Positions 5,216 through 13,759 are shown, numbered from the stretch's first letter. The stretch is DNA of 24,081 nucleotides from Sulfurimonas sp. (GCA_027047745.1 JALTUB010000054.1:1-24081); one strand, 5' to 3'. Made by a program: numbers and translations. The notes: generated from the sequence alone by a model not told the origin.

Positions 5216-6692
5216 TGGTTTTTCTCCACTTGATTGGGGTATATTTTTCGCTTACTTCTTAGTTTTAGCACTTAGTTCATATCTCTTTTCTCGTGAAAAA
5301 ATCAGCTCTTCGCGTGAGTATTTTACAGGCTCTAACCAGATGCCGATGTTAGCCGTTGCCATATCTATCCTCGCTACTTCACAATCAGCAGCTACCTTTT
5401 TAGGTGCTCCTGAGTTCTCCTACTCTCATAATTTTACTTTTATAGGTTTTTACTTATCTGCACTTCTAGCTGTTATATTTATCTCTTTAGTTTTTGTACC
5501 AAGATTTTACGAGCTAAAAGTTATAACTGTTTATGAGTTGCTAGAAAATCGTTATGGGAAAAGTGCAAAACAACAAGCTGGTATCATGTTTCTTGTCGGT
5601 AGAGTCATGGCAAGTGGGGCTAGACTTTACATCGGTGCTTTAGCCATCAGTATGATACTATTTTTAGACATCTCTTTTACTCATATGTTTATCTCCATAC
5701 TTATTTTAGTATTTGGAGCTTTGATTTATACCTATTTTGGTGGTGTAAAGTCTGTGATTTTTAGTGATGTCATCCAAGCTATAACCTATGTAAGTGCAGG
5801 AGTAGTTGTCTTCTTTTATCTCTACAACTCTTTAGGTGATGTAAATATTGTTCAAATCCTAGTAGAGAATAACAAGTTACAAATGTTTGACACCTCTTTA
5901 GATGGAAAATTTAGCATCATAGGACTTTTAAGTGGTTGGCTACTTCTAAATATAGCTGCCTTTGGACTTGACCAAGATATGACACAAAGGGTTCTCTCAT
6001 GTAAAAACAAAAGTGATGCTTCAAAATCACTTATTATCTCCATTCTCTTAACAATCCCTATCGTTTTACTTTTTTTAAGCATAGGTGCATTACTCTTTGT
6101 TCACTATCAAAGCAGTGAAGTCGTACAAGATTTTCATGGAGAGAAGATAACTATCTTTATGTATTACATCCTAAATGAAATGCCACAAGGAGTGAGAGCT
6201 TTTGTAACAGTTGGAGCGATAGCAGCAGCACTTTCAAGTACAAACTCTGTTTTAGCAGCGATGGCATCTGTAGCCATTGAAGACATATACAAACCGTGGA
6301 AATTAAAACAAAACGCTAACACTAACGAAGAACATTTTGTAAAAGCTTCAAAAAATGCAGTGCTTATTTTTGCACTTATCTTATCCCTAATGGCAATCCT
6401 TAGTTACTTTTGGCAAAAGTACAGTGACCTATCTCTTATAGGATTTGCTTTAGGAGTAATGGCATTTGCCTACACTGGACTTTTAGGAGTATTTTTCTCT
6501 GCAGTTTTCACATCAAGAGGAACTTCAAAAACAGTTCCCATCTCCCTAGTAGCAGGTTTTTTAACAGTTTTAGCACTACAACCATACACCTTTGGCATTC
6601 ACATAGGCTTCTCATGGCAGATAACACTTGGAACTTTAGTCTCTTTTGCTATTATGCAAAGTATAAGTAATGGTATAATAGCAGATGAATAA
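5208..6692 (+). CDS. Sodium:solute symporter (SSS family), candidate murein-sugar importer
   Basis: A 494-aa inner membrane protein with about 13 hydrophobic helices and the SSS family layout: an N-terminal helix, then a substrate/Na+ region with ATSQSAATFLGAPEF near residues 56-70, GARLYIGALAIS near 142-153 and GLDQDMTQRVLSCK near 253-266. The late AALSSTNSVLAAMASV helix is the family's Na+-site region. By family it couples Na+ entry to uptake of a small solute. The start overlaps the preceding stop in ATGAATAA, and its own stop overlaps anmK in the same way, so it is translationally coupled to both. From its place between the periplasmic hydrolase and the cytosolic AnmK, I infer that it imports anhydro-MurNAc, MurNAc or a related sugar, where other Gram-negatives use AmpG. 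The family is sure; the substrate is inference. Confidence 0.82.
   Translation: MNNGFSPLDWGIFFAYFLVLALSSYLFSREKISSSREYFTGSNQMPMLAVAISILATSQSAATFLGAPEFSYSHNFTFIGFYLSALLAVIFISLVFVPRFYELKVITVYELLENRYGKSAKQQAGIMFLVGRVMASGARLYIGALAISMILFLDISFTHMFISILILVFGALIYTYFGGVKSVIFSDVIQAITYVSAGVVVFFYLYNSLGDVNIVQILVENNKLQMFDTSLDGKFSIIGLLSGWLLLNIAAFGLDQDMTQRVLSCKNKSDASKSLIISILLTIPIVLLFLSIGALLFVHYQSSEVVQDFHGEKITIFMYYILNEMPQGVRAFVTVGAIAAALSSTNSVLAAMASVAIEDIYKPWKLKQNANTNEEHFVKASKNAVLIFALILSLMAILSYFWQKYSDLSLIGFALGVMAFAYTGLLGVFFSAVFTSRGTSKTVPISLVAGFLTVLALQPYTFGIHIGFSWQITLGTLVSFAIMQSISNGIIADE
6674..6679 (+). promoter_or_regulatory. Possible internal -10 box (TATAAT) before anmK
   Basis: TATAAT ends 5 bases before the anmK ATG, within the last codons of the symporter gene. 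It could drive a leaderless anmK transcript, but it may equally be codon-driven chance. Confidence 0.2.
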
Positions 6693-7770
6693 TGAATTGT
6701 ATATCGGTGTCATGAGTGGAACAAGTTTAGATGGTGTTGATATTGTTTTATGCGAGATAAATGAAAACTCTTTATCACTTCTTCATGCAAAAGAGTACCC
6801 CTTTGAGACTGCTCTTAAAGAAGAAATTTTACATACCATTCATGAAGCACAAACTCTTAAAAAGCTTGGGGAGTTAAACCATAAAATTGGGCTTTTGTAT
6901 GCCAAAACAATTTTAGCTTTTTTAAAAGAGTTTAAACTAACAGCTACAGATATAACTGCCATAGGTTTACACGGTCAAACACTCTGGCATGAACCAAATT
7001 CAAACTTTCCTTTTTCTATGCAACTTGGAGACCCAAATATCGTTGTGGCAAAGACAAAGATAAAAACTATCGCAGATTTTCGAGGGATGGACATAGCTCA
7101 TGGTGGACAAGGAGCACCTTTTGCACCTGCCTTTCATAAGTTTTTGTTTGCTTCACTTAGTGAAAATGTAGCAGTAGTAAACATTGGAGGGATGGCAAAT
7201 ATCACACTTTTAGAAGATGAGCTAAAAGGCTGGGATAGTGGCTGTGGCAATGTTTTACTTGATATGTGGATAGACCAAACACAGGGAAAAGCTTTTGATA
7301 AAGCTGGCTCATTTGCGAAAAGTGGAACTCTAAATAAAGAGCTTTTTAACGCAATGATAGACGATAAATACTTCAAACAAAAAGCTCCAAAAAGTACAGG
7401 AAGAGAGTATTTTAATGAGACTTGGTTAGCAAATCATCTACCTATTTTTCATACAATATCAGATCAAGACATCCAAAGAACACTTTTAGAAGTAACTGCA
7501 AAAAGCATAGCAAATGATATAAATGAAACTTCAACAGATAAGCTTATAGTTTGTGGCGGTGGGGCAAAAAACAGTTTTTTGATGCAAAGATTAGATAAAT
7601 TATGCAACTGTGAAGTTGTTATAAGTGATACTCTAGGTGTAAATAGCGACTATCTCGAAGCAGAAGCATTTGCTTGGTTTGCATATAAAAGAGTCCACGG
7701 TGAAGTTTTAGAACTCCACTCAGTAACTGGAGCAAAAAAAGATGTTTTAGCAGGAGCGATTTATGGATAA
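6685..7770 (+). CDS. anmK: Anhydro-N-acetylmuramic acid kinase
   Basis: A 361-aa cytosolic kinase that hydrolyses the 1,6-anhydro ring of anhydroMurNAc and phosphorylates it, giving MurNAc-6-phosphate. The N-terminal ATP motif is MSGTSLDGVD (10-19). The substrate segment FRGMDIAHGGQGAPFAP spans 132-148. The catalytic Asp184 sits in DSGCGN, where many family members have DTGPGN. A GGGAKN phosphate loop lies near the C-terminus. The length is normal for the family (about 360-385). It is coupled to its neighbours by 8-base overlaps at both ends. Its product would need dephosphorylation by a MupP-type phosphatase before AmgK can use it, and no MupP gene is in the window. Confidence 0.93.
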   Translation: MNNELYIGVMSGTSLDGVDIVLCEINENSLSLLHAKEYPFETALKEEILHTIHEAQTLKKLGELNHKIGLLYAKTILAFLKEFKLTATDITAIGLHGQTLWHEPNSNFPFSMQLGDPNIVVAKTKIKTIADFRGMDIAHGGQGAPFAPAFHKFLFASLSENVAVVNIGGMANITLLEDELKGWDSGCGNVLLDMWIDQTQGKAFDKAGSFAKSGTLNKELFNAMIDDKYFKQKAPKSTGREYFNETWLANHLPIFHTISDQDIQRTLLEVTAKSIANDINETSTDKLIVCGGGAKNSFLMQRLDKLCNCEVVISDTLGVNSDYLEAEAFAWFAYKRVHGEVLELHSVTGAKKDVLAGAIYG

Positions 7771-8704
7771 ACTACAGGCTTGGATAAAAACAACTCCTTA
7801 TAAAGATTATGAGTTAAGCATAGCCTCATCAGATGCTAGTTTTAGAAAATATTATCGCTTAAAAAATTCACAAAATAGCTTTATAGTTATGAATTCTTCC
7901 TTAGAACTTGATTCACTCTCCCCTTTTGTAGATATAACTTCAAGGCTCTTAAACGCAGAGGTCAAAGCTCCAAACATATTGGAAAAAAATTTAGAAGATG
8001 GTTATCTTGTCTTAGAAGATTTTGGAAACACACTTCTTCTTGATATTTTAGATGATAAAAATTTTAAACATCTCTATCGTCAATCCATAGATGAAATCAT
8101 AAAGATGCAAAAAGCAGATACAAAAAACCTTCCTCTTTATGATAAAAAGTTTTTACACTTTGAGATGGATTTAATGAAAGAGTGGTATTTACAAAAAAAG
8201 TTAAATCTAATCTTGAACGAAAAGCAAGAAGAGATGATAACAAGAACACTTAACAAGATTTCTGATGTTGTTCTCTCTCAACCCCAAGAAGTTTTTGTTC
8301 ATCGTGATTTTCACTCAAGAAACATTATGCTAACTAACACTAACGAGATAGGTGTTATAGACTATCAAGATGCTATGAATGGTGCTGTAACTTATGATTT
8401 GGTATCTTTACTAAAGGATTGTTACATAGAGTATGAACGAAGTGAGATAGAAGAACTTGCTCTTTACTTTAGAGATAAAAAAGGCATAAATGTAAGTGAT
8501 GATACTTTTTTAAAATGCTTTGATTTTATGGGGTTGCAGAGACATATAAAAGTCCTTGGAATCTTCTCTCGTTTACATATTCGTGATGGAAAAGATGGCT
8601 ATCTCAAAGATATTCCATTGACTCTAAAATATACTATCCAAACAGCTGCTCGTTATGATGAAACAAAAGATTTAGCAATATTTTTAGAGAGAGTCACTTT
8701 ATGA
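7763..8704 (+). CDS. amgK: N-acetylmuramate/N-acetylglucosamine-1-kinase
   Basis: A 313-aa cytosolic anomeric sugar kinase with the aminoglycoside phosphotransferase (choline kinase-like) fold. The family N-terminal signature SDASFRKYYRL is at 23-33. The catalytic loop HRDFHSRN is at 180-187 and the metal-binding Asp200 is in DYQDA. The C-terminal GLQRHIKVLGIFSRL helix is typical of AmgK. It makes MurNAc-alpha-1-phosphate or GlcNAc-1-phosphate from the free sugar and ATP, the substrate of the next enzyme. The ATG overlaps the anmK stop by 8 bases, behind an AGGAG ribosome site, and the stop overlaps the murU start by 4 bases. The amgK-murU order is that of the Pseudomonas cell-wall recycling pair, which strengthens both calls. 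Confidence 0.9.
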   Translation: MDKLQAWIKTTPYKDYELSIASSDASFRKYYRLKNSQNSFIVMNSSLELDSLSPFVDITSRLLNAEVKAPNILEKNLEDGYLVLEDFGNTLLLDILDDKNFKHLYRQSIDEIIKMQKADTKNLPLYDKKFLHFEMDLMKEWYLQKKLNLILNEKQEEMITRTLNKISDVVLSQPQEVFVHRDFHSRNIMLTNTNEIGVIDYQDAMNGAVTYDLVSLLKDCYIEYERSEIEELALYFRDKKGINVSDDTFLKCFDFMGLQRHIKVLGIFSRLHIRDGKDGYLKDIPLTLKYTIQTAARYDETKDLAIFLERVTL

Positions 8705-9372
8705 AAGCTATGATACTTGCAGCAGGAAGGGGTGAGCGTATGCGTCCACTGACCGATACTACTCCAAAACCTTTGATAAAAGTTCATGATAAAGCTTTAA
8801 TAGAGTGGCATATAGAAAGATTGGCTCAAAATGGTTTTAAAGAGATTGTTATAAATATCGCTCACTTAGGTCAAAAGATAAAAGATAGTCTTGGAAATGG
8901 TTCAAAATGGAATGTGAAAATATACTACTCTGATGAGAGAGAAACTGGAGCTTTAGAGAGTGCTGGGGGTATAAAAAAAGCTCTTAATATTTTAGGAGAA
9001 AAGCCCTTTTTAGTTGTTAATGGCGATGTTTTTTGCGATTATGAATTTGACAAAGAATTTGAGATAGGAGATAAAAAAGCGCATCTTATTTTAGTTAAAA
9101 ATCCAGAGCATAATGAAAAAGGAGATTTTGGGCTTATTAACGATAGAGTCCTAAATAGTGATGATAAAATGTACACTTTTTCTGGCATAGGGTACTATTC
9201 ACCAAAGCTTTTTCATGATGTAGAGTTACAAAAAAGCCCACTTGCACCACTTTTGCGAAAAGCAATAGAAAATAATGAGATTACAGGCGAAGTGTTTAAA
9301 AAAATGTGGCACGATGTTGGTACACAAAAACGATTGGATGAGATAAATAAAAATGAGTGCAATACTTTCTAA
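8701..9372 (+). CDS. murU: N-acetylmuramate alpha-1-phosphate uridylyltransferase
   Basis: A 223-aa cytosolic sugar nucleotidyltransferase with the GT-A-like Rossmann fold. The nucleotide-binding motif LAAGRGERMRPLTDTTPKPL is at 6-25, VNGDV (106-110) supplies the metal-binding Asp109, and ALESAGGIKKAL near 84-95 matches the sugar site of MurU. The length fits MurU (about 223-240) and excludes the longer GlmU and RmlA enzymes. It makes UDP-MurNAc from MurNAc-1-phosphate and UTP, returning salvaged sugar to murein synthesis and bypassing MurA and MurB. The start overlaps the amgK stop in ATGA, and the 3' end overlaps the transglycosylase gene by 20 bases, so it is tightly coupled on both sides. 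Confidence 0.9.
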   Translation: MKAMILAAGRGERMRPLTDTTPKPLIKVHDKALIEWHIERLAQNGFKEIVINIAHLGQKIKDSLGNGSKWNVKIYYSDERETGALESAGGIKKALNILGEKPFLVVNGDVFCDYEFDKEFEIGDKKAHLILVKNPEHNEKGDFGLINDRVLNSDDKMYTFSGIGYYSPKLFHDVELQKSPLAPLLRKAIENNEITGEVFKKMWHDVGTQKRLDEINKNECNTF

Positions 9373-10339
9373 ACTACTTCTGTTAATAGCCTTTAGTGCT
9401 ATAGCCTCTGCAAAATACACAAACTGCGAATTTAAAAATAAAGACTACACTGATGTTTGTAAAAAAGTTGTCAAAAATGGTGTCTCTTACAAGTATGCAA
9501 ATAAATTTTTACTATCATATTTTAAAACGCAAAAATTTGATGAGATTAGCTGGAAATATCTACAACCTCAGCATATTAAAACACACAGAGCAAACGAAAA
9601 AAAAGCTAACAATGTCTTAGTAAAATATGTACCTAAAATGGTTACGAATCTAAAAAAGTATAAAAAAGTTTATGATAAAGCTGAGAAGAAATATGGAGTT
9701 AATCGTGAGATAATATCTGCTATCTTGATGAAAGAGACAAAACTTGGCAAGATAAAACCTACTCATGATGCCTTTGTAGTTTTTAACACTATAGTTGTTA
9801 GAACAAAGCCTAAAACATCAAGAGAAAAGTGGCTTTTAACAATGGGCAAAACAAATATGGCTTCAATCATAGAACAGTGCTACAAAAAAAGAGTAAGCCC
9901 GAGAATGTGCAATCTCCCAAGCTCTTACGCTGGTGCAGTTGGGATACCTCAGTTTATGCCAAATAGTTTTATCTACACCGATAGCTACAAAAACAGAGTA
10001 CCGGACTTAACAAAAATGGAAGATGCCATCATGTCTGCTGCTAAGTTTTTACATAAAAAAGCTGCGTTTGACACGCTTATCGACTGGAATAAAATGCCAA
10101 ATATTCCTGCTGTAGAAGAACAATGGTATGAGTATGCCTTCAAATATGAAAATGCCTCTTTTGTATATGAAAAAAGCAAAAATGGAAAAACTTTCAAATG
10201 TTTTACAAAAAATAAACCTGAGCTTGATTATATGAAAAAATACACCAAAAAGATTATGAGATATAATAACTCCTCAAACTACTCAGTTGGTGTTATGAGA
10301 CTTGCTTTTGATGCTCATAATCTTTTAAAGAAAAAATAA
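9353..10339 (+). CDS. MltB-type lytic murein transglycosylase
   Basis: A 328-aa exported murein hydrolase. Residues 1-20 form a signal peptide ending ASA-K; there is no lipobox cysteine at the cleavage site, unlike E. coli MltB. The SLT_2 (MltB) domain shows the catalytic Glu128 in ILMKETKLG and the family signature SSYAGAVGIPQFMPNSF at 190-206. It cuts between MurNAc and GlcNAc to leave 1,6-anhydroMurNAc ends, which are the substrates of NagZ and AnmK encoded upstream. The ATG lies 20 bases inside the end of murU, so it is co-transcribed. The operon thus carries both the enzyme that makes anhydro-muropeptides and those that use them. The gene is followed by a 64-base spacer with a new promoter for parA. 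Confidence 0.87.
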   Translation: MSAILSKLLLLIAFSAIASAKYTNCEFKNKDYTDVCKKVVKNGVSYKYANKFLLSYFKTQKFDEISWKYLQPQHIKTHRANEKKANNVLVKYVPKMVTNLKKYKKVYDKAEKKYGVNREIISAILMKETKLGKIKPTHDAFVVFNTIVVRTKPKTSREKWLLTMGKTNMASIIEQCYKKRVSPRMCNLPSSYAGAVGIPQFMPNSFIYTDSYKNRVPDLTKMEDAIMSAAKFLHKKAAFDTLIDWNKMPNIPAVEEQWYEYAFKYENASFVYEKSKNGKTFKCFTKNKPELDYMKKYTKKIMRYNNSSNYSVGVMRLAFDAHNLLKKK

Positions 10340-10368
10340 ACTAAAACCAAATATAAGCAAAATCAGAC

Positions 10369-10374
10369 TATAAT
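10369..10374 (+). promoter_or_regulatory. -10 box (TATAAT) for the parA-parB pair
   Basis: A perfect TATAAT lies 29 bases before the parA ATG, followed by an AAAGGG ribosome site at 10391-10396. It separates the Par pair from the murein operon. Confidence 0.55.
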
Positions 10375-10403
10375 CTTTTGTAAACTTACGAAAGGGTTAC
10401 TGC

Positions 10404-11438
10404 ATGGAAATTTTAAGACTTGCAAAAGCAAGTGAATTTTATAATATAGCTACAAAAGACCTAACTCCCATACTACAGACTAAACTTATTCCTCACATAA
10501 AAAAGCTCTCTGCTTCTAACAGAACGAGTTACTACATTCCAACACTGTTTGTTGATTATGCGAAAAAAGTTTTAAACTTCTCTTCTATTTCCACAGCTAA
10601 AGGAACTCTTGAAGATTTTAAAAATAAAAATGGTACAAAAATCATTACCGTTTCAAACTTAAAAGGTGGAGTAGGTAAAACTTCTGTAGCCTCAAATCTA
10701 GCATACACACTCTCTGTTTTAAACAAAAGAGTTTTACTCGTAGATATGGATTCACAGGCTAATACATCTCGCTATCTTGCTAACAAATATTTTACAGGCA
10801 ACAGTATCAAAAATATTTTTGATACTCTCATGAGAAAAGAGAAAATAGATAAAGAGTTTGTGAAGCAGTATATCTCTACCTTAGAGTTTGAAAACTCTTC
10901 TCTTGACCTTCTGCCTAGTGAGTTAGCACTTGGTCGTGTTGTAGAGTTTAGTCGTGCAGTATTTACGATGCCACATAAAAAGCTAAACGATATACTAAAG
11001 CATGTCAAGGATGATTATGATTTTATCATCATAGACACTCCTCCTTCTACTGGATTATCTTTACATATGGCTATCTATGCTAGTGACATGATGAGTATAG
11101 TGACAGATGCTGAAGATTTTTCTGTAAATGGGTTAAAAGAGTTATCTTCTGAGATTGAAGAGATTGAAGAAGAAACAGATAGGTCGATAAGTGTTGATTC
11201 TATCTTTATAAACAAGGTTAAAAACTCTAAGATACATGAGGTTTACATTGAAGCTATTGCAAAATTAGCAGTTGAGCAAAATATTGAAAATGTATATACT
11301 ATTGCAGATAGCACAAGAGTTAAAGAAGCACAAAACCTGCATATTCCAATGCTAGAGTACAAAAGAGAACTAGATAAAAACTTAGTTATGAGTACAAGTA
11401 TCATGGAATATGCAGTTGAAAAAGCACTACAAGGGTAA
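10404..11438 (+). CDS. ParA-type ATPase with N-terminal extension
   Basis: A 344-aa cytosolic P-loop ATPase. The deviant Walker A KGGVGKTS is at 87-94 with the signature lysine at 87; VDMDSQAN (113-120) is the A' motif and FIIIDTPPS the Walker B region. About 75 residues precede the ATPase core, more than in the minimal chromosomal ParA (Soj); they are rich in helices and could be a DNA-binding or regulatory segment, as in plasmid ParA proteins of the P1 type. The gene lies 3 bases before a ParB-like gene, whose ribosome site (AAGGG) overlaps the parA stop. No clear parS palindrome is visible nearby. It could segregate a replicon or position a cell-envelope or other cargo; the genome would need to be checked for a second, canonical parAB. 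Confidence 0.8.
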   Translation: MEILRLAKASEFYNIATKDLTPILQTKLIPHIKKLSASNRTSYYIPTLFVDYAKKVLNFSSISTAKGTLEDFKNKNGTKIITVSNLKGGVGKTSVASNLAYTLSVLNKRVLLVDMDSQANTSRYLANKYFTGNSIKNIFDTLMRKEKIDKEFVKQYISTLEFENSSLDLLPSELALGRVVEFSRAVFTMPHKKLNDILKHVKDDYDFIIIDTPPSTGLSLHMAIYASDMMSIVTDAEDFSVNGLKELSSEIEEIEEETDRSISVDSIFINKVKNSKIHEVYIEAIAKLAVEQNIENVYTIADSTRVKEAQNLHIPMLEYKRELDKNLVMSTSIMEYAVEKALQG

Positions 11439-11441
11439 AAA

Positions 11442-12248
11442 ATGGCAAAACTAAATTTAGAACAATTCAAAGCAAATGCTGATAGAATCATCCAAGAAAA
11501 ATCAACACAAGGTCTTTTTTCAGAATCACAAAACAAGCTAGTAACCTTAGAATTAGAACTCTTGCAACCTAGCTACTTTCGTGCAAAACTTAACTCAGAA
11601 GATATTGAGAGTTTAAGTGAATCCATAGATACTTTTTCACAACTAGCACCTATCATCGTATCAAAACATAAAGATGGATACCATATCTTAGATGGTCATG
11701 CAAGAGTTGAAGCGATTGCACGAGCCGAGGGAGAGAGTGCTTTATGTGTTGTTATAAATGTAAGTGAAGAAAATGCAGCTTTTTATCCATATATCTTAAA
11801 TAAAAATTCTCTTGATGATTTTGAGGTAGCATATTATGTTGATAGACTTCTAGCAAGTGGAGTATCTGAAAAACTCATTCAAAAAAAGATAGGTCTAAAC
11901 GCAAAAGGGTACAAGAGATATAATTTTGAATATAATCTATTTGATATTTTAAAAAATAGTGAGATAATTGATTATGAATATCTACTAGACATATCTAAAA
12001 TAAATAACGAAAGTCTAAGAGATGAGACACTTGACCATGTAGTTCAAAAACTAATCTCTAAAGAAGAGATTGAAAACTATTTGGCAAAAACAAAAGAGGA
12101 AGATTTAGGTGCTAAATTTTCTGCAAAAATGGATGGTTACAAAATCAAAAAAAGCAACTACAAAGTCTCTATAGATATTGATGAAAGGCATTTAGATTTT
12201 GTTAAACGAAGAGAGCTTTATAACTTTATAAAAACATTAGATAGCTAA
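11442..12248 (+). CDS. ParB-like partition protein, divergent
   Basis: A 268-aa protein with an N-terminal ParB/sulfiredoxin-like domain (about residues 33-110) and probable DNA-binding helices after it. The usual GERR box, which binds CTP in ParB, is here DGHARVEAIARAEG (84-97), so only parts of the motif are kept. The region from about 115 (NSLDDFEVAYYVDRLLASGVSEKLI) matches the helix-turn-helix area of ParB, and the C-terminal 60 residues are charged. The partner ParA gene is directly upstream and the two are translationally coupled. The stop lies in a 7-bp stem hairpin shared with the convergent comM stop. It is clearly of the ParB superfamily, but whether it loads CTP and slides on DNA is uncertain. 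Confidence 0.75.
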   Translation: MAKLNLEQFKANADRIIQEKSTQGLFSESQNKLVTLELELLQPSYFRAKLNSEDIESLSESIDTFSQLAPIIVSKHKDGYHILDGHARVEAIARAEGESALCVVINVSEENAAFYPYILNKNSLDDFEVAYYVDRLLASGVSEKLIQKKIGLNAKGYKRYNFEYNLFDILKNSEIIDYEYLLDISKINNESLRDETLDHVVQKLISKEEIENYLAKTKEEDLGAKFSAKMDGYKIKKSNYKVSIDIDERHLDFVKRRELYNFIKTLDS

Positions 12249-12256
12249 GGCTATCT
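12239..12256. terminator. Small shared hairpin at the parB/comM convergent ends
   Basis: AGATAGC and GCTATCT form a 7-bp stem with a TAAG loop. The hairpin covers both stop codons, with only 2 bases between the genes. It could end transcription in both directions, but the U-runs after it are weak (TTCTTCT on +, TAATGTTTTT on -). Confidence 0.4.
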
Positions 12257-13759
12257 TCTTCTAAATGAAAGAGCTTCTAAAATATGCTGTTTTTCGATAA
12301 TCTCTTTCTCATCCAAGTCAGCAATACTACGAGCAACTTTTTGAACTTTTTTAATACTTCTAAAAGATAGCGAAAATCTGCTAATCGCCATATCTAAAGT
12401 CTGTTTTGCTTCATCACTTAACTTACAAAAACGCTCTATCTCTTTGTCGCTAAGTCTAGCATTAAAATTTGTTTGTCCTCTTTTTTTGGAAAATATATGT
12501 GACCTAACTACAAGTTTATGCATCTCTTTTGAAGAGTAACTTGATTTGTCATCTTTTCCTACATTTTGCATAACAACATTGAGATCAACTCTATCAAGAA
12601 AAGGATCTGAGAGCCTATTTTTATAGCGATTTATCTCCAAATCACTACATCTACACTCTTTATGCTCATCAAGTAGATTTCCACAAGGGCATGGATTCAT
12701 CGCACCTATAAATAAAAAATCTGCTGGATATTCTACTTTAGAATTAACTCGTGAAATTCGTATCTTTGCATCCTGCATAGGTTCTCTTAACGATTCTAAC
12801 ACACTCTTTGAAAAATGTGGTAACTCATCAAAAAATAGTATCCCATTGTGAGCTAGTCCAACTTCACCTATTTTAGCCTTATGACTACCTCCCCCAAAAA
12901 CACTTGCAGAAGTAGAAGTATGGTGAACTGACTGCATATTTCTTCTTGGTTTAAATGTTGGCTCTTTTCCATCAAGAACTTGAAGTTTTGCTACATCTAG
13001 TATCTCTTTACTTGTCATAGGAGGAAGTATATATCTTATCCTGTTAGCAATCATACTTTTACCACAACCAGGACTTCCCTCAAAAATAATATTATGAAAT
13101 CCTACAGCAGATATTAGTGCAGCCCTTTTTGCCACTTCTTGACCTTTGACATCTATAAAATCATTTTCATACTCTTTCATGTAGTAATACTTTTCACCAT
13201 CTATCTCATAAAATGGTGATTCAAACTCATTTTTAACTAAGCTAGGTCTAATCTCATCTTCATTTTTTAGTAAATCAACTGCTGCGTTAAGACTCTTAAC
13301 TCCATAAAACTCGACATTTGGTATCCTTGATAGTTTTGAGAGAGATTCATCTGGTACTATTGCTTTGCTTATAAGATTTTGATTTGCCAAGGATAAGATG
13401 AGAGGATATAACTGTATATTTTCTTTTACACTTCCATCCAATCCAAGCTCACCAAATACAAACCAGTTACTCAAATCAACATCTTCATGATTTAACAAAA
13501 TCAACAGAGCCATACTAAGGTCAAACTGTGAACCTGATTTAGAAAGCTCAGAAGGGGCTAGAGAGAAAGTAATTCGTTTAGGAGGAAAAGAAAAATCGTT
13601 ACTCAAAAGTGCAGATTTTACTCTCTCTTTTGACTCTGTGATCGCAGTTGAAGCCATGCCAACGATGCTAAAAGAAGGAAGCCCCTTTGTCAAAGTTGAT
13701 TCTACATCAACTACTTTAGCATCCAGACCCTCATAAGTAGCGCACATAACTTTTTTCAT
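12251..13759 (-). CDS. comM: ComM/YifB-type AAA+ ATPase (Mg-chelatase-like branch migration helicase)
   Basis: A 502-aa cytosolic protein. An N-terminal Lon-like fold domain (about 1-165, with VESTLTKGLPSFSIVGMA) is followed by an AAA+ Mg-chelatase domain with Walker A GSPGCGKS at 228-235, a FFDELPHF Walker B and a NPCPCGN...CRCS cysteine cluster typical of the family. In Vibrio, ComM is a hexameric helicase that extends strand exchange during natural transformation, so it would promote integration of taken-up DNA. The length matches the usual 500-510 aa. It is the last gene of the - strand run, 78 bases after def, and has its own possible leader with a hairpin over the ribosome site. Its stop abuts the convergent parB gene. 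Confidence 0.9.
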   Translation of the reverse strand: MKKVMCATYEGLDAKVVDVESTLTKGLPSFSIVGMASTAITESKERVKSALLSNDFSFPPKRITFSLAPSELSKSGSQFDLSMALLILLNHEDVDLSNWFVFGELGLDGSVKENIQLYPLILSLANQNLISKAIVPDESLSKLSRIPNVEFYGVKSLNAAVDLLKNEDEIRPSLVKNEFESPFYEIDGEKYYYMKEYENDFIDVKGQEVAKRAALISAVGFHNIIFEGSPGCGKSMIANRIRYILPPMTSKEILDVAKLQVLDGKEPTFKPRRNMQSVHHTSTSASVFGGGSHKAKIGEVGLAHNGILFFDELPHFSKSVLESLREPMQDAKIRISRVNSKVEYPADFLFIGAMNPCPCGNLLDEHKECRCSDLEINRYKNRLSDPFLDRVDLNVVMQNVGKDDKSSYSSKEMHKLVVRSHIFSKKRGQTNFNARLSDKEIERFCKLSDEAKQTLDMAISRFSLSFRSIKKVQKVARSIADLDEKEIIEKQHILEALSFRRR

